Origin: Bacteroidales bacterium
GTDB taxonomy: Bacteria > Bacteroidota > Bacteroidia > Bacteroidales > Prolixibacteraceae
Assembly (NCBI GenBank): GCA_015654795.1
Contig: JAATGF010000059.1
Span: 1 to 47,516 of the forward strand
Direction of reading: 5' to 3'
Length of the DNA: 47,516 nt
Every line of letters begins with the position of its first letter. Within the stretch, counting starts at the first letter, position 1. Positions 27,773 to 35,912 of this stretch are shown one piece after another. Under the pieces are notes generated by a model that was not told the origin of the DNA, did no database searches, and saw only the letters and a list, made by a program, of their open reading frames with translations. The position numbers and the translations under genes are program-made.

Positions 27773-28258
27773 TTATCAGCAGTAAACATTCTGGTTTTTT
27801 ATTACTGAATTAGTGGCATTATTATTGTGTATTATATCCCGGGTTAGAATAAAAGTTCAGTCTTAGTAAAAGATTTGAAATCTCCTGGCGAAAAGTGGGG
27901 GATTTTTTGAAAAACTGTTGTTAAACATGAAAAATATATGTCAAAAGGTTATAATATCATAACCTTTTGACATATAAGCCTTATTTTGTGACAATCATGC
28001 AGTCAGGAGGCACTAGCCTCAATGAGCTATAAATAGCCTGTAATATCATCGTTTACTTTTCTAACTCGTTCAGTTATCTTCATTGTAAACAGTCAATTGG
28101 CAGAATCAACAGGCAGGACCAAGACATGGAAATGCACATTTACGATTTTTTTACCGATACTGGAATTGATACCCCAATTATGGACAATTTGCGAAGAAAA
28201 GGTAATTTAGCGGATGAAATTAAATAATTAATGTTGGGCAAGACTAAATTAAAGCAAT
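27773..28258. other. Intergenic region with large palindrome and cassette-like border
   Basis: Holds the 18-bp palindrome (27935-27976) and a 33-codon open frame (28126-28227, starting MEMHIYDFF) without known relatives, which may be a small gene or chance. GTTGGGC at 28233-28239 fits the cassette border pattern GTTRRRY and lies 20 bases before the next gene. Confidence 0.45.
27935..27976. repeat. Perfect 18-bp inverted repeat
   Basis: Arms TATATGTCAAAAGGTTAT (27935-27952) and ATAACCTTTTGACATATA (27959-27976) pair fully around the loop AATATC. There is no T run. It lies between the nitroreductase pseudogene and the IbrA/IbrB-like operon. Confidence 0.75.
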
Positions 28259-28672
28259 ATGTCAAAGAAATGTAGCTTATTAAGGGTTAAATGGAACTCC
28301 GACGAGATCTATCTAACGGTTGGTCCATATGCCATGAATAGGAGCGTCATTAACAAAATGGGTAATCCTATCAGTACCAATGAAAAAATGGAGTGGATAT
28401 TTGCCTATTCAAACGGAAGCTTAGTTGCATTTTGCGCAATGGAATGCACTAAAACATCAATTTACATTAAAAATTATTACGCAATTGATGGAGACCAGGA
28501 CTGGTTTTTCTTCTTTATAGAAAATATTAAAGAATTCTTTGAAGTTTCATTCCGCACAAAACTATTTTGCTATGTAAAAACAAACCAGCTTGAAAAAACA
28601 CTTAAATTAGGTTTTAAACCAACTACTCCGGGTAAAAATTGGCATCGTTTAATAATTGAAAAACAATCATGA
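28259..28672 (+). CDS. Unknown 137-aa protein, first gene of the IbrA/IbrB-like operon
   Basis: A 137-residue, aromatic-rich soluble protein that I cannot assign. Alternating strands and helices (WIFAYSNGSLVAFCAM, YIKNYYAIDG, KTNQLEKTLKLGFKPTTPG) are compatible with a divergent GNAT-like acyltransferase fold: the last block resembles the region where GNAT proteins end in a GF-turn. A clear acetyl-CoA-binding loop is not visible, so this stays a guess. Its TGA overlaps the next ATG by four bases (28669-28672), making translational coupling with the PAPS-reductase-like gene likely. It is probably a functional partner of the two downstream proteins. Confidence 0.7.
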   Translation: MSKKCSLLRVKWNSDEIYLTVGPYAMNRSVINKMGNPISTNEKMEWIFAYSNGSLVAFCAMECTKTSIYIKNYYAIDGDQDWFFFFIENIKEFFEVSFRTKLFCYVKTNQLEKTLKLGFKPTTPGKNWHRLIIEKQS

Positions 28673-29949
28673 ACGTTTACGAAGCAGCACTCAAGCGCAT
28701 AAAATACTTATTCAGCGAATTTGAACAGATTATAATTTCATTTTCAGGAGGGAAAGATAGCGGTGTAATGATGAATATTGTACTCAATTATGCCCGTGAA
28801 ACCAATCAGCTTCATAAAGTTGGAGTTTACCATATGGACTATGAGGCACAATATCAAATGACTACCGACTATGTTACCCGTGCATTCGAAAGCTTTCCCG
28901 CTGAAGTGTCAAAGTATTGGGTTTGCCTGCCTATTAAAGCCCAATGTGCTACCAGTATGTTTCAAAATTACTGGCAGCCGTGGAAATTTGAAGACAAAGA
29001 GAAGTGGTGCCGCCAACTTCCTGAAAATTGTATTAACGAAGGAAATTTTTCTTTTGGATTTGATTATGAGATTTCTGATTATGAATTCAATATCAAGTTT
29101 GCAAAAGCCATATCAAAGAAAAAGAAGACCTGTTTTCTGATCGGTATCCGCACACAAGAGAGCCTTCACAGGTATAAGGCCGTAAATAAGTTCTCGGACA
29201 AAAACGAGTATGAATCAAATAATTATACTTATGTGATTTCAAATAATTGCATCAACGCCTATCCGATTCATGATTGGTTGGTTGATGATATTTGGATCGC
29301 TAATTATAGGTTTCAGTTCGACTATAATAGACTATATGATCTGATGTATAGAGTAGGATTAAGCCTAAATCAGATGCGGGTGGCCAGTCCGTTCAATCAT
29401 TGCGCAACCGAAAGCCTTAAACTATACAAGGTAATCGACCCCAACAATTGGGGAAAACTGATAGGAAGGGTTAATGGTGTTAACTTTGCCGGGTTATATG
29501 GAGGTACGACGGCAATGGGTTGGAACAGTATTAAAAAGCCTGCCCACTTCACCTGGAAGCAATATATGTACTTTCTATTAGACACGCTGCCTGAAGAGAC
29601 ACGTAAAAATTACCTGCGAAAGCTCAAGGTGTCATTTAAGTATTGGCTTGAAAAAGGCGGAGCATTACCTGTTGATGTTGTAAGTGAATTGGATAAGAGT
29701 CTTGAATTTGAGGACTTGGGAACTCCATCTAATAACCGAAACTACACAACTGATTACCGGGTGATTAAGTTCAAGAATTACCTCGATGAAATCGACATCA
29801 AAAATCCAAACCGGCTACCAACTTATAAACGTATGTGTATCGCTATCATGAAGAATGATACAGCCTGCAAAACTCTTGGGTTTGGATTGACTAAATACGA
29901 GTTAGAGAAACGACATAACATTATGGAAAAATATAAATCAATATTATGA
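28669..29949 (+). CDS. IbrA-like phosphoadenosine-phosphosulfate-reductase-family protein (DUF3440)
   Basis: A 426-residue protein with an N-terminal PP-loop ATP-pyrophosphatase motif SGGKDSG (26-32), as in PAPS reductases and DndC-type proteins. The following DYEAQYQMTTDYV, the tryptophan-rich NYWQPWKFEDKEKW and the distal GIRTQESLHRYKA match the IbrA/DUF3440 group. Such enzymes activate a substrate with ATP or handle adenylyl-sulfate groups, but the reaction of IbrA-type proteins is not established. In E. coli, IbrA and IbrB act together as activators of prophage-borne genes. It overlaps both neighbours by ATGA (28669-28672 and 29946-29949), so the three proteins are likely made in fixed proportion. 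Confidence 0.85.
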   Translation: MNVYEAALKRIKYLFSEFEQIIISFSGGKDSGVMMNIVLNYARETNQLHKVGVYHMDYEAQYQMTTDYVTRAFESFPAEVSKYWVCLPIKAQCATSMFQNYWQPWKFEDKEKWCRQLPENCINEGNFSFGFDYEISDYEFNIKFAKAISKKKKTCFLIGIRTQESLHRYKAVNKFSDKNEYESNNYTYVISNNCINAYPIHDWLVDDIWIANYRFQFDYNRLYDLMYRVGLSLNQMRVASPFNHCATESLKLYKVIDPNNWGKLIGRVNGVNFAGLYGGTTAMGWNSIKKPAHFTWKQYMYFLLDTLPEETRKNYLRKLKVSFKYWLEKGGALPVDVVSELDKSLEFEDLGTPSNNRNYTTDYRVIKFKNYLDEIDIKNPNRLPTYKRMCIAIMKNDTACKTLGFGLTKYELEKRHNIMEKYKSIL

Positions 29950-30446
29950 AATCACCAGTGTACAGCGTAAAGGCGGTACCTATTGAAAAAATACGGGCTA
30001 ACAGCTATAATCCAAATGCAGTAGCCCCGCCGGAAATGAAGCTTTTGGAATTAAGTATTTGGGAAGATGGTTTTACAATGCCGATAGTTTGTTATTACTT
30101 ACCAGATGAGGATATTTATGAGATTGTGGATGGTTTTCACAGATATTCAATACTTAAAACGAGCAAACGGATACATGACAGAGAAAATGGATTGCTTCCG
30201 GTAGTAGTGATTAAAAAAGATCTTTCCAATCGCATGGCCAGCACCATTCGTCACAATCGCGCAAAAGGGAGTCACGATATTGATCTATTGACAAACATTG
30301 TAAGTGAGCTGACCAAAGCTGGCATGGGCGATGCCTGGATCATGAAACACATAGGAATGGATGCAGATGAAATTCTAAGACTCAAACAACTTTCAGGGCT
30401 TGCCTCTCTTTTTGCGGGAAAAGAATTTTCACTGTCAAACGAATAA
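29946..30446 (+). CDS. IbrB-like ParB N-terminal domain protein
   Basis: A 166-residue protein with a ParB/Srx-fold core: PIEKIRANSYNPN, ELSIWEDGFTMPIVC and YEIVDGFHRYSIL (58-70), where GFHR (63-66) stands in for the GERR box of true ParB. The strongly basic IRHNRAKGSHDIDLL (101-115) is typical of IbrB. The C-terminal helices (MGDAWIMKHIGMDADEILRLKQL) look like the helix-turn-helix half of ParB. ParB cores bind and hydrolyse CTP in chromosome partition, and related proteins act as nucleases or kinases. No parA or parS-like array is nearby, which argues against a partition role. It pairs with the IbrA-like gene by a four-base overlap. Confidence 0.85.
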   Translation: MKSPVYSVKAVPIEKIRANSYNPNAVAPPEMKLLELSIWEDGFTMPIVCYYLPDEDIYEIVDGFHRYSILKTSKRIHDRENGLLPVVVIKKDLSNRMASTIRHNRAKGSHDIDLLTNIVSELTKAGMGDAWIMKHIGMDADEILRLKQLSGLASLFAGKEFSLSNE

Positions 30447-31078
30447 AATAAACATCTCCGGAAGGATTACAGCCGACCGAAGACTACTTTAAAAATTGCG
30501 TCTAACGGTCACGTATATGACTAGTGGCGGTGTCCGGGCTACGTTCCTGTAACCGATACAAGTACTGACGCGGGTTATAAAGCTTCAAATACCCATTTCC
30601 CCCGCCATTGGCTATATGTTAGCGAAAGTTAATCTTTAACAATGAAAATCAAATCCTTTAAATATTCAGCTTTTGTTTCTTGTGGATTCCCAAATGCAAT
30701 TGGTTTTCTTATCTACCCGTTTCCTTCCATAATATCTAAAATATTCCACATTATTTCATGCTATAAAATGGTAATTTTCTGTCCCTTATTTAAACCTTGA
30801 TAATCAGGAAGAATAATGGAATAATTAACTCACCTTACGCAAAAAAATGCTAAAGTAGGGGGACAATACATGTCTTTTTACTATATCAATTATGTATCTT
30901 ATGTATTCGGTCCCCGTATGGAATCGACATGGGCTTAACATGGAACTAATATGGAGGAAGCATTTCCCTATATTGTTGTTAGCTTATGCACAACTAATTA
31001 AAATCGCTATACCCTTTATCCAATAAGGCTTACAGCCGTTCCCAGAATTCAAATTTTACTTTAAATGCGTAATTTGGG
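30447..31078. other. Intergenic region behind the IbrA/IbrB-like operon
   Basis: Begins with the attC-like element (30500-30624). After it, a 52-codon frame starting MKIKSFKYSAFVSCG (30642-30800) sits where a cassette gene would begin, but it shows no recognisable domain and may be a remnant. The rest is A+T rich, with several short TATGTAT and ATGGA/ACATGG fragments and no gene. Confidence 0.45.
30500..30624. other. attC-like folded element
   Basis: Begins with GTCTAAC (30500-30506), an exact RYYYAAC core, and ends with GTTAGCG (30618-30624), a near GTTRRRY match. The arms pair imperfectly: CTAAC with GTTAG, ATATGACTAGTGGCGG against CCGCCATTGGCTATAT, with a bulge. The length of 125 bases is within the range of integron attC sites. 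No integron integrase is present in the window. Confidence 0.4.
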
Positions 31079-32581
31079 TTAATTGGTAAATACCACTTCA
31101 ACCGGAAGACTGCTCATCCCGCTAACGACTATATCGTAAGTGGTTTCGGTGTTTTGAGGTACGTTATCGTCAAAAATAACCAAGTCGTTTTTGGTCACCA
31201 TGATCTGTTCAGACATTACCTGACCGTCACGCCAGCGTTTCACAATCACATAAGCACCCGACCAGACATCCACATTCGAATTTGGGTTCATCCGGAATCC
31301 GGCTTTGATGGATTTGTCGCTTTTAAATCTGCCGCATTTAAACCTGTATACCACCGAATAGCCGTAACAGGTTGGCAATTGAAAAGCCTGCCCTTTCTGA
31401 TCGGAATAGGTCGTTACAATATTTTCGCCTTTCTGGAAGATTGGAGGATCAAAACCCGTAATGACAAACCGATAAGGCGAATCGACTGTAATCTGGCGGT
31501 CGGGAAGCGTAGTAGTCACCATCGCCCCTACCCCTGAACCTCTCAGTGTATTAGGTGTAGTGGCAATGTCGTTAGTCGCCACTTTGCTGAGTACCTGGTT
31601 CTCCTTTCCCGGAGTTAGTGCATAAACATCACAAAACAATTTTATTCCGCTGTATTGAGATCCGTCAGCGTTTTGAATACTCACATTCAGCAATCCATTA
31701 AAGGTGCTTTTTACCGGTTCGTTCGCAGGAACCGTGCTTATGAAAATCCACCTAGCTGATCCCGAAGGATTAGATACATTATAAGCCGGCAACTCAATTA
31801 TATTACCCACGTTCAGCTCGTTACCCTTCAATTTATTATCGAACCAATCGTGCCAGACGCCACACATAGCACCTTTCATTCCATTGGTTTCGGTCCAGCT
31901 AATGGCACTGGTCGAATTCAGTTTTACCTTAATAGGGTCCGAATCTCTGTTCCACATCAATACACCAAATTTCAGGGCATAACCGATGTCGTTGCAATGT
32001 TCCCAGTAAACGTTGGCGTTTCCCTGTAACATACTGCGAACCAAATAGAATCCATTCTCGCCCAAACAATTTTCCTCTGGTTTAAGTTCTTCCGGCGAAT
32101 TCGAGATCATATAAGTCAGGAGACTGCATGGATTACCCAATGCATCGAGTTTGCTCATTGCAGGCAGGCAATCGTCGACTTTAACCTTAACAACATACTC
32201 TATAACCTGCTGATCAGGAATAACTTCGACATAGTACTTGCGGGTATCACCAGAGGTCACAAAATATGACATCCTGTTTTTCTGGTACCAGCCTCCATAC
32301 ATTTTTACCTGTTGGTCCTTGTCGTCAACTAGCCTAATGGTATAAGCATTTTCTTTGGGGAGGTACTCGCCATCAAGCGAAACCAGTATAACTTTGCCTG
32401 CTTCAACTGGTGCACCCAACTCAATATGCACCGTGTCGGCAACAGTTAACGAGCCTTCGCCCTGTACCAAATGCATTCTCAGATCTTTTTTTTGTTCAGG
32501 CGCAATAGGCTGCGCATTACTTTCGCAACCAGAAAATAAGTACAATACAAACAAACTTAAAACAATCATTTGCTTTCTCAT
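31079..32581 (-). CDS. Lipoprotein of unknown function in the SusCD/creatininase locus
   Basis: A 500-residue protein with a lipoprotein signal: hydrophobic VLSLFVLYLF then LFSGC, Cys19 being lipidated. The mature part is beta-rich, with several immunoglobulin-like segments and paired Cys residues (GNPCSLL, EENCLGENGF, WEHCNDIGY). I do not recognise a family. Its place at the end of a SusCD locus, where SusE/SusF-type surface lipoproteins often stand, suggests a surface-exposed ligand-binding protein (inference). The start is set at 32581 because the upstream 29 codons are hydrophilic and would bury the signal. A transposase remnant lies between it and the creatininase gene, so it may be transcribed separately. 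Confidence 0.7.
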   Translation of the reverse strand: MRKQMIVLSLFVLYLFSGCESNAQPIAPEQKKDLRMHLVQGEGSLTVADTVHIELGAPVEAGKVILVSLDGEYLPKENAYTIRLVDDKDQQVKMYGGWYQKNRMSYFVTSGDTRKYYVEVIPDQQVIEYVVKVKVDDCLPAMSKLDALGNPCSLLTYMISNSPEELKPEENCLGENGFYLVRSMLQGNANVYWEHCNDIGYALKFGVLMWNRDSDPIKVKLNSTSAISWTETNGMKGAMCGVWHDWFDNKLKGNELNVGNIIELPAYNVSNPSGSARWIFISTVPANEPVKSTFNGLLNVSIQNADGSQYSGIKLFCDVYALTPGKENQVLSKVATNDIATTPNTLRGSGVGAMVTTTLPDRQITVDSPYRFVITGFDPPIFQKGENIVTTYSDQKGQAFQLPTCYGYSVVYRFKCGRFKSDKSIKAGFRMNPNSNVDVWSGAYVIVKRWRDGQVMSEQIMVTKNDLVIFDDNVPQNTETTYDIVVSGMSSLPVEVVFTN

Positions 32582-32838
32582 CTGCATTTCGGTTTTTCTA
32601 AATTTTATTTCTTTGAGATTATAAGGTCGTCCCGAAAAATTCCCTATCGTTTCTTTAGGACGGCGCATTCTTAATTAGATTTTAAAAGTAATAGAGGGAA
32701 ATTTTCCCGTTGTAAAATTCAACGACTAGTGGCAAGGCTACACAGACCACGAATAATCAAATATTAAGAAATTACTAAGATTTTGTATTTCCTGAGAAAA
32801 TAGGATAGAGCACTTGTCACAAAGAGCATGCTTTGGTT

Positions 32839-33074
32839 TTAAATGGCTGAATTTAAACTTATACGAATCAATATTCCTGCACAATTGGCAAATAGCAGCA
32901 TAGATTCAGCACATTTATTTGAGCGTGTTCGTAGTCTTTTGAAAGTCTGCAAAAGAAATTAATCCAGCCAAAAGTACGTTCACTAAGCATATTTTTAAAT
33001 TTCAAAACATGCTCTAACAGCAAAACCCGAAAGCAATATACATTGTAGTTCCATTGGGCATTTGGAGAAAACAA
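32839..33074 (-). pseudogene. C-terminal remnant of an IS5-like transposase
   Basis: The frame from 33074 reads NMLSERTFGWINFFCRLSKDYEH, shown here in overlapping parts: SERTFGWINFF and CRLSKDYEH. This is the hallmark C-terminal region of IS5-group transposases (ERTFxWxxxxRRLSKDYE). A later frame change gives ESMLLFANCAGILIRI, the usual family ending, closing at TAA 32839-32841. Only the last quarter of the gene survives, and no terminal inverted repeats were recognised. It interrupts the SusCD/creatininase locus. Confidence 0.65.
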
Positions 33075-33090
33075 AAAAATTGGGCTTACT

Positions 33091-33978
33091 CTATTGGTCT
33101 GTTTTTAAAGGCTTTTCAGCCTGATCGAAAAATTGGTTTTGCAATTTCAGCACTTCCGTGTCGGTCTTTACTTCACCAAAAAGTTTAGCCAGCCCATTAG
33201 TAGTGGCGTTAAGCATGGCTTTCCCCAACTCATCGGTAGCTGCTGCAGCATTTCCGGCGTAATGATTTGGAAAACAAGCATACCAATCGATTCCTGTAGA
33301 AACATTGGTCAGGTGTTTTAGCCTTGCCAAATTCTCTCCAGACTGAGTTTTTGCTTTTTCAGGCTTAAATAATTCAGGACGAATGATTTTTATTTCGGCA
33401 GCTTCGTCGGCACCGGCATGACCAAGCGAGTTTTCAGGAAGTTTGGCGAACAGACCTTCTACCGCCCTTTTCTGGGCTTCGTCGGCATAAATATCCCATC
33501 CATTGGCCACATAAACGGCATAGTTGTGTTTCCGGCTCAAGAGTGCCATGGCAAAATAGGACAACATTGCATTGTTTCCCCCGTGTCCGTTTACCAATAT
33601 GATCTTTTCAAAACCGTTGCGAGCTATTTCATTGCAGGTTTCTTCCAGAATTCGCCATACCAGATCCGGGCTGTAGGCAATTGTTCCAGGCTGATGACGA
33701 GCTTCATTAATTTGTCCTGCAATAAATTCAGGAAAAACAACCACATATTCCTTTTGTGCCGCTTTTAAAACCACATCGCGCACGATCATCAAATCGGTTC
33801 CCAATGGTAAACATGGTCCATGTTTTTCAATGATTCCCAACGGAACTACACAAAGCTTTCCTGAATTTTCAACAGCTTTAGGGAAGTCAGGAGCCGAAAG
33901 GTCTTCCCATTTGACAGTCAATTGTGCGTGGCATATAAACACGGAAAGTATGAAAAAAAGTAAAAAGATCGTTTTCAT
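33091..33978 (-). CDS. Secreted creatininase-family amidohydrolase
   Basis: A 295-residue protein with a signal peptide ending FICHAQ, then the creatininase fold. The metal ligands Glu51 and His53 are in IIEKHGPCLPLGTD, with Asp62. NGHGGNN (130-136) and GHAGADEAAE (186-195) supply the remaining active-site residues. The family opens cyclic amides such as creatinine and also includes hydrolases of other small cyclic compounds. An exported form, 71 bases behind susD on the same strand, implies action on the imported compound in the periplasm. The usual HAGxxETS text is altered to HAGADEAAE, so substrate choice may differ from creatinine. Confidence 0.82.
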   Translation of the reverse strand: MKTIFLLFFILSVFICHAQLTVKWEDLSAPDFPKAVENSGKLCVVPLGIIEKHGPCLPLGTDLMIVRDVVLKAAQKEYVVVFPEFIAGQINEARHQPGTIAYSPDLVWRILEETCNEIARNGFEKIILVNGHGGNNAMLSYFAMALLSRKHNYAVYVANGWDIYADEAQKRAVEGLFAKLPENSLGHAGADEAAEIKIIRPELFKPEKAKTQSGENLARLKHLTNVSTGIDWYACFPNHYAGNAAAATDELGKAMLNATTNGLAKLFGEVKTDTEVLKLQNQFFDQAEKPLKTDQ

Positions 33979-34049
33979 GAGCAGTTTGTTCTATTGCATA
34001 TTTTATAGAAACCTGTCAGGCTATTAAAACCTAACAGGTTTCCAGATTA

Positions 34050-35894
34050 CTACCATCCTGGATTTTGAATCAGATTTTTGTTCTTGTTGATTTCGTCAAA
34101 CGGAATCGGGAACAAACTGAAATAATTTTTAAATACATGGTTTTCGTAACTAATCCGTTTGTAAAAGTCAGCTGTTGCAGGTGCGTTCACTACAGTACTG
34201 ATATTCATACTATGGACGCTTGTATTCAGGATTTGTTCTCCTTTTTTCCACTGAGTGATATCGAAATAGCGAAGGCTTTCACAGAAAAATTCAACCTGAC
34301 GTTCGCGCAGAATGGCCTCACGCATTTTTTCATTATCAGAAAGTAAAGACGATGAAAGTGCAGGAATACCGGCACGTTCACGAACAAAATTTACATATTT
34401 CAAAATGTCGGGATTCCCAGGTTGATATTCGTTTAGTGCTTCGGCATAATTCAGATAAAACTCAGCCAAGCGGTAAAGCACCACCGGACGATAAAGTGTT
34501 GCCTTGTTGATGCTGTTAAATGTTGGATCGACCATCTTCCTTGGTGAATAGCCTGTTTGATTGTGATACCAGTCACCTCCCCACGAAGCAAAATCAACAA
34601 TTTGTTTTGACTGAGGACAAACCTGCCCGTTAAACATGATGTCGACATAGAAACGTGGTTCCCGATTGATATACATGTTATAGGTTCCGGCAGGAGCAAG
34701 AAGGCCAACCTCATCAGAAACGTCTTCCCATTTCGTATTTGTAGCATAAAGCGGAGCTGTTGAAAAACCTGATTCAGAATAAGAGGGGTCCTCTTTAATG
34801 TCGAGACCATTCTTAGTATAGAAAGCATCAACAGCTTCCTGAGTTACAGACAAAAAGCCAAGCGCATTCCAGTCAGCAGGATCAGATGTAGGAGGAGTAC
34901 AGAAGCTGTCCCATTCATAATTATTGGCGTTATCGGTTCTGGCAAAAATGATCTCCTTATTCTTTGAATTAAAGAATGTATTGATCAGTGACATGTATGG
35001 ATCAATTGATCCGTCAGTGTTATACTCTTTATGCAGTTCGTAAATTCCCATATCCAACAAATCTTTGGTTGCATCAACAGCTTTTTTCCATTTATCGGCA
35101 CTGTAAGTTGTATTAAATAAAGCCTTTCCATCCGAATTGACTAATCCTGCCAAATCAGCATTCCCATTATACAAAGGACGTGCAGCATACAACAACATGC
35201 GTGCCCTTACCGCCAGGGCAGCTCCTTTGGTTGGTTGTCCGTAATACCATGATTTATCATCAACTGAAGAAGGCAGCTTATCTGCAAGGTCTTTTAACTC
35301 AGTATCTAGCCACGTTACGATTTCATCATAAGGAGTACGGGGAAAATCGCCTTTTTCAGAGAACGACACTTCATCCAGAATCAGAGGAACCGCTCCATAA
35401 ACCTGAATCAGGTAAGCATAGTAGTAAGCCCGGAGGAAGCGAACTTCAAGTTTGGCATTTTCGACATCTTGCTCCGAAAATTCTCCTGTAGCATGTACTG
35501 AATTTAAAAACGAATGAATCTGTCGGATTGCCTGATAAAAATGCGCCCAGTAATTACATTGATCGCTGGTAGGTGAACTGGCTGTCCAGTTCCCTTTCTG
35601 AACTGCATCGGCCCAATATCCGGAGCCCGCAAAGTTTCCGGTATAATCCAGTTCATCAGACATCCCATTCCATCCACCCTGAGCAACGGGAGATCCCCCA
35701 TAGGGATATCCAATTGTCAGATGATTAACCGGAATATAAGAATAACAATTGGCAATCCATTTCTTTATTGTTTTAGGATTATCAAAAACCACTTCCTGGG
35801 TGAGTAATCCCTGAGGTGTCTGATCAAGGTAATCTTTGCAGGAAGAAAACATCAGAACAAACAGAATTGACGATATATAAAGTATTTTTCTCAT
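34050..35894 (-). CDS. SusD/RagB-family outer-membrane nutrient-binding lipoprotein
   Basis: A 614-residue lipoprotein (lipobox FSSC, Cys19) beginning CKDYLDQTPQG, which is typical of SusD. Helical TPR-like parts follow (ENAKLEVRFLRAYYYAYLIQVYGAVPLI), with the C-terminal signatures LYRLAEFYLNYAEALNEY and LRERQVEFFCESLRYFDITQW. It sits on the cell surface as the lid of the SusC transporter and captures ligand. The gene starts 18 bases behind susC, so the two are co-transcribed. The ligand is not deducible from sequence. Confidence 0.93.
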   Translation of the reverse strand: MRKILYISSILFVLMFSSCKDYLDQTPQGLLTQEVVFDNPKTIKKWIANCYSYIPVNHLTIGYPYGGSPVAQGGWNGMSDELDYTGNFAGSGYWADAVQKGNWTASSPTSDQCNYWAHFYQAIRQIHSFLNSVHATGEFSEQDVENAKLEVRFLRAYYYAYLIQVYGAVPLILDEVSFSEKGDFPRTPYDEIVTWLDTELKDLADKLPSSVDDKSWYYGQPTKGAALAVRARMLLYAARPLYNGNADLAGLVNSDGKALFNTTYSADKWKKAVDATKDLLDMGIYELHKEYNTDGSIDPYMSLINTFFNSKNKEIIFARTDNANNYEWDSFCTPPTSDPADWNALGFLSVTQEAVDAFYTKNGLDIKEDPSYSESGFSTAPLYATNTKWEDVSDEVGLLAPAGTYNMYINREPRFYVDIMFNGQVCPQSKQIVDFASWGGDWYHNQTGYSPRKMVDPTFNSINKATLYRPVVLYRLAEFYLNYAEALNEYQPGNPDILKYVNFVRERAGIPALSSSLLSDNEKMREAILRERQVEFFCESLRYFDITQWKKGEQILNTSVHSMNISTVVNAPATADFYKRISYENHVFKNYFSLFPIPFDEINKNKNLIQNPGW

Positions 35895-35912
35895 TTCGAC
35901 TAATTTTTTGGT

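Noticed and set aside
28126-28227. 33-codon ORF MEMHIYDFF...
   Set aside because: Looks protein-like but is too short, with no known relatives and no clear ribosome site; kept only as a note in the gap entry.
29946-30446. Chromosome or plasmid partition ParB
   Set aside because: No parA, no parS-like cluster, GFHR instead of GERR, and coupling to an IbrA-like gene all point to the IbrB group.
30642-30800. 52-codon ORF behind the attC-like element
   Set aside because: The position is suggestive, but the sequence lacks any domain and may be a remnant.
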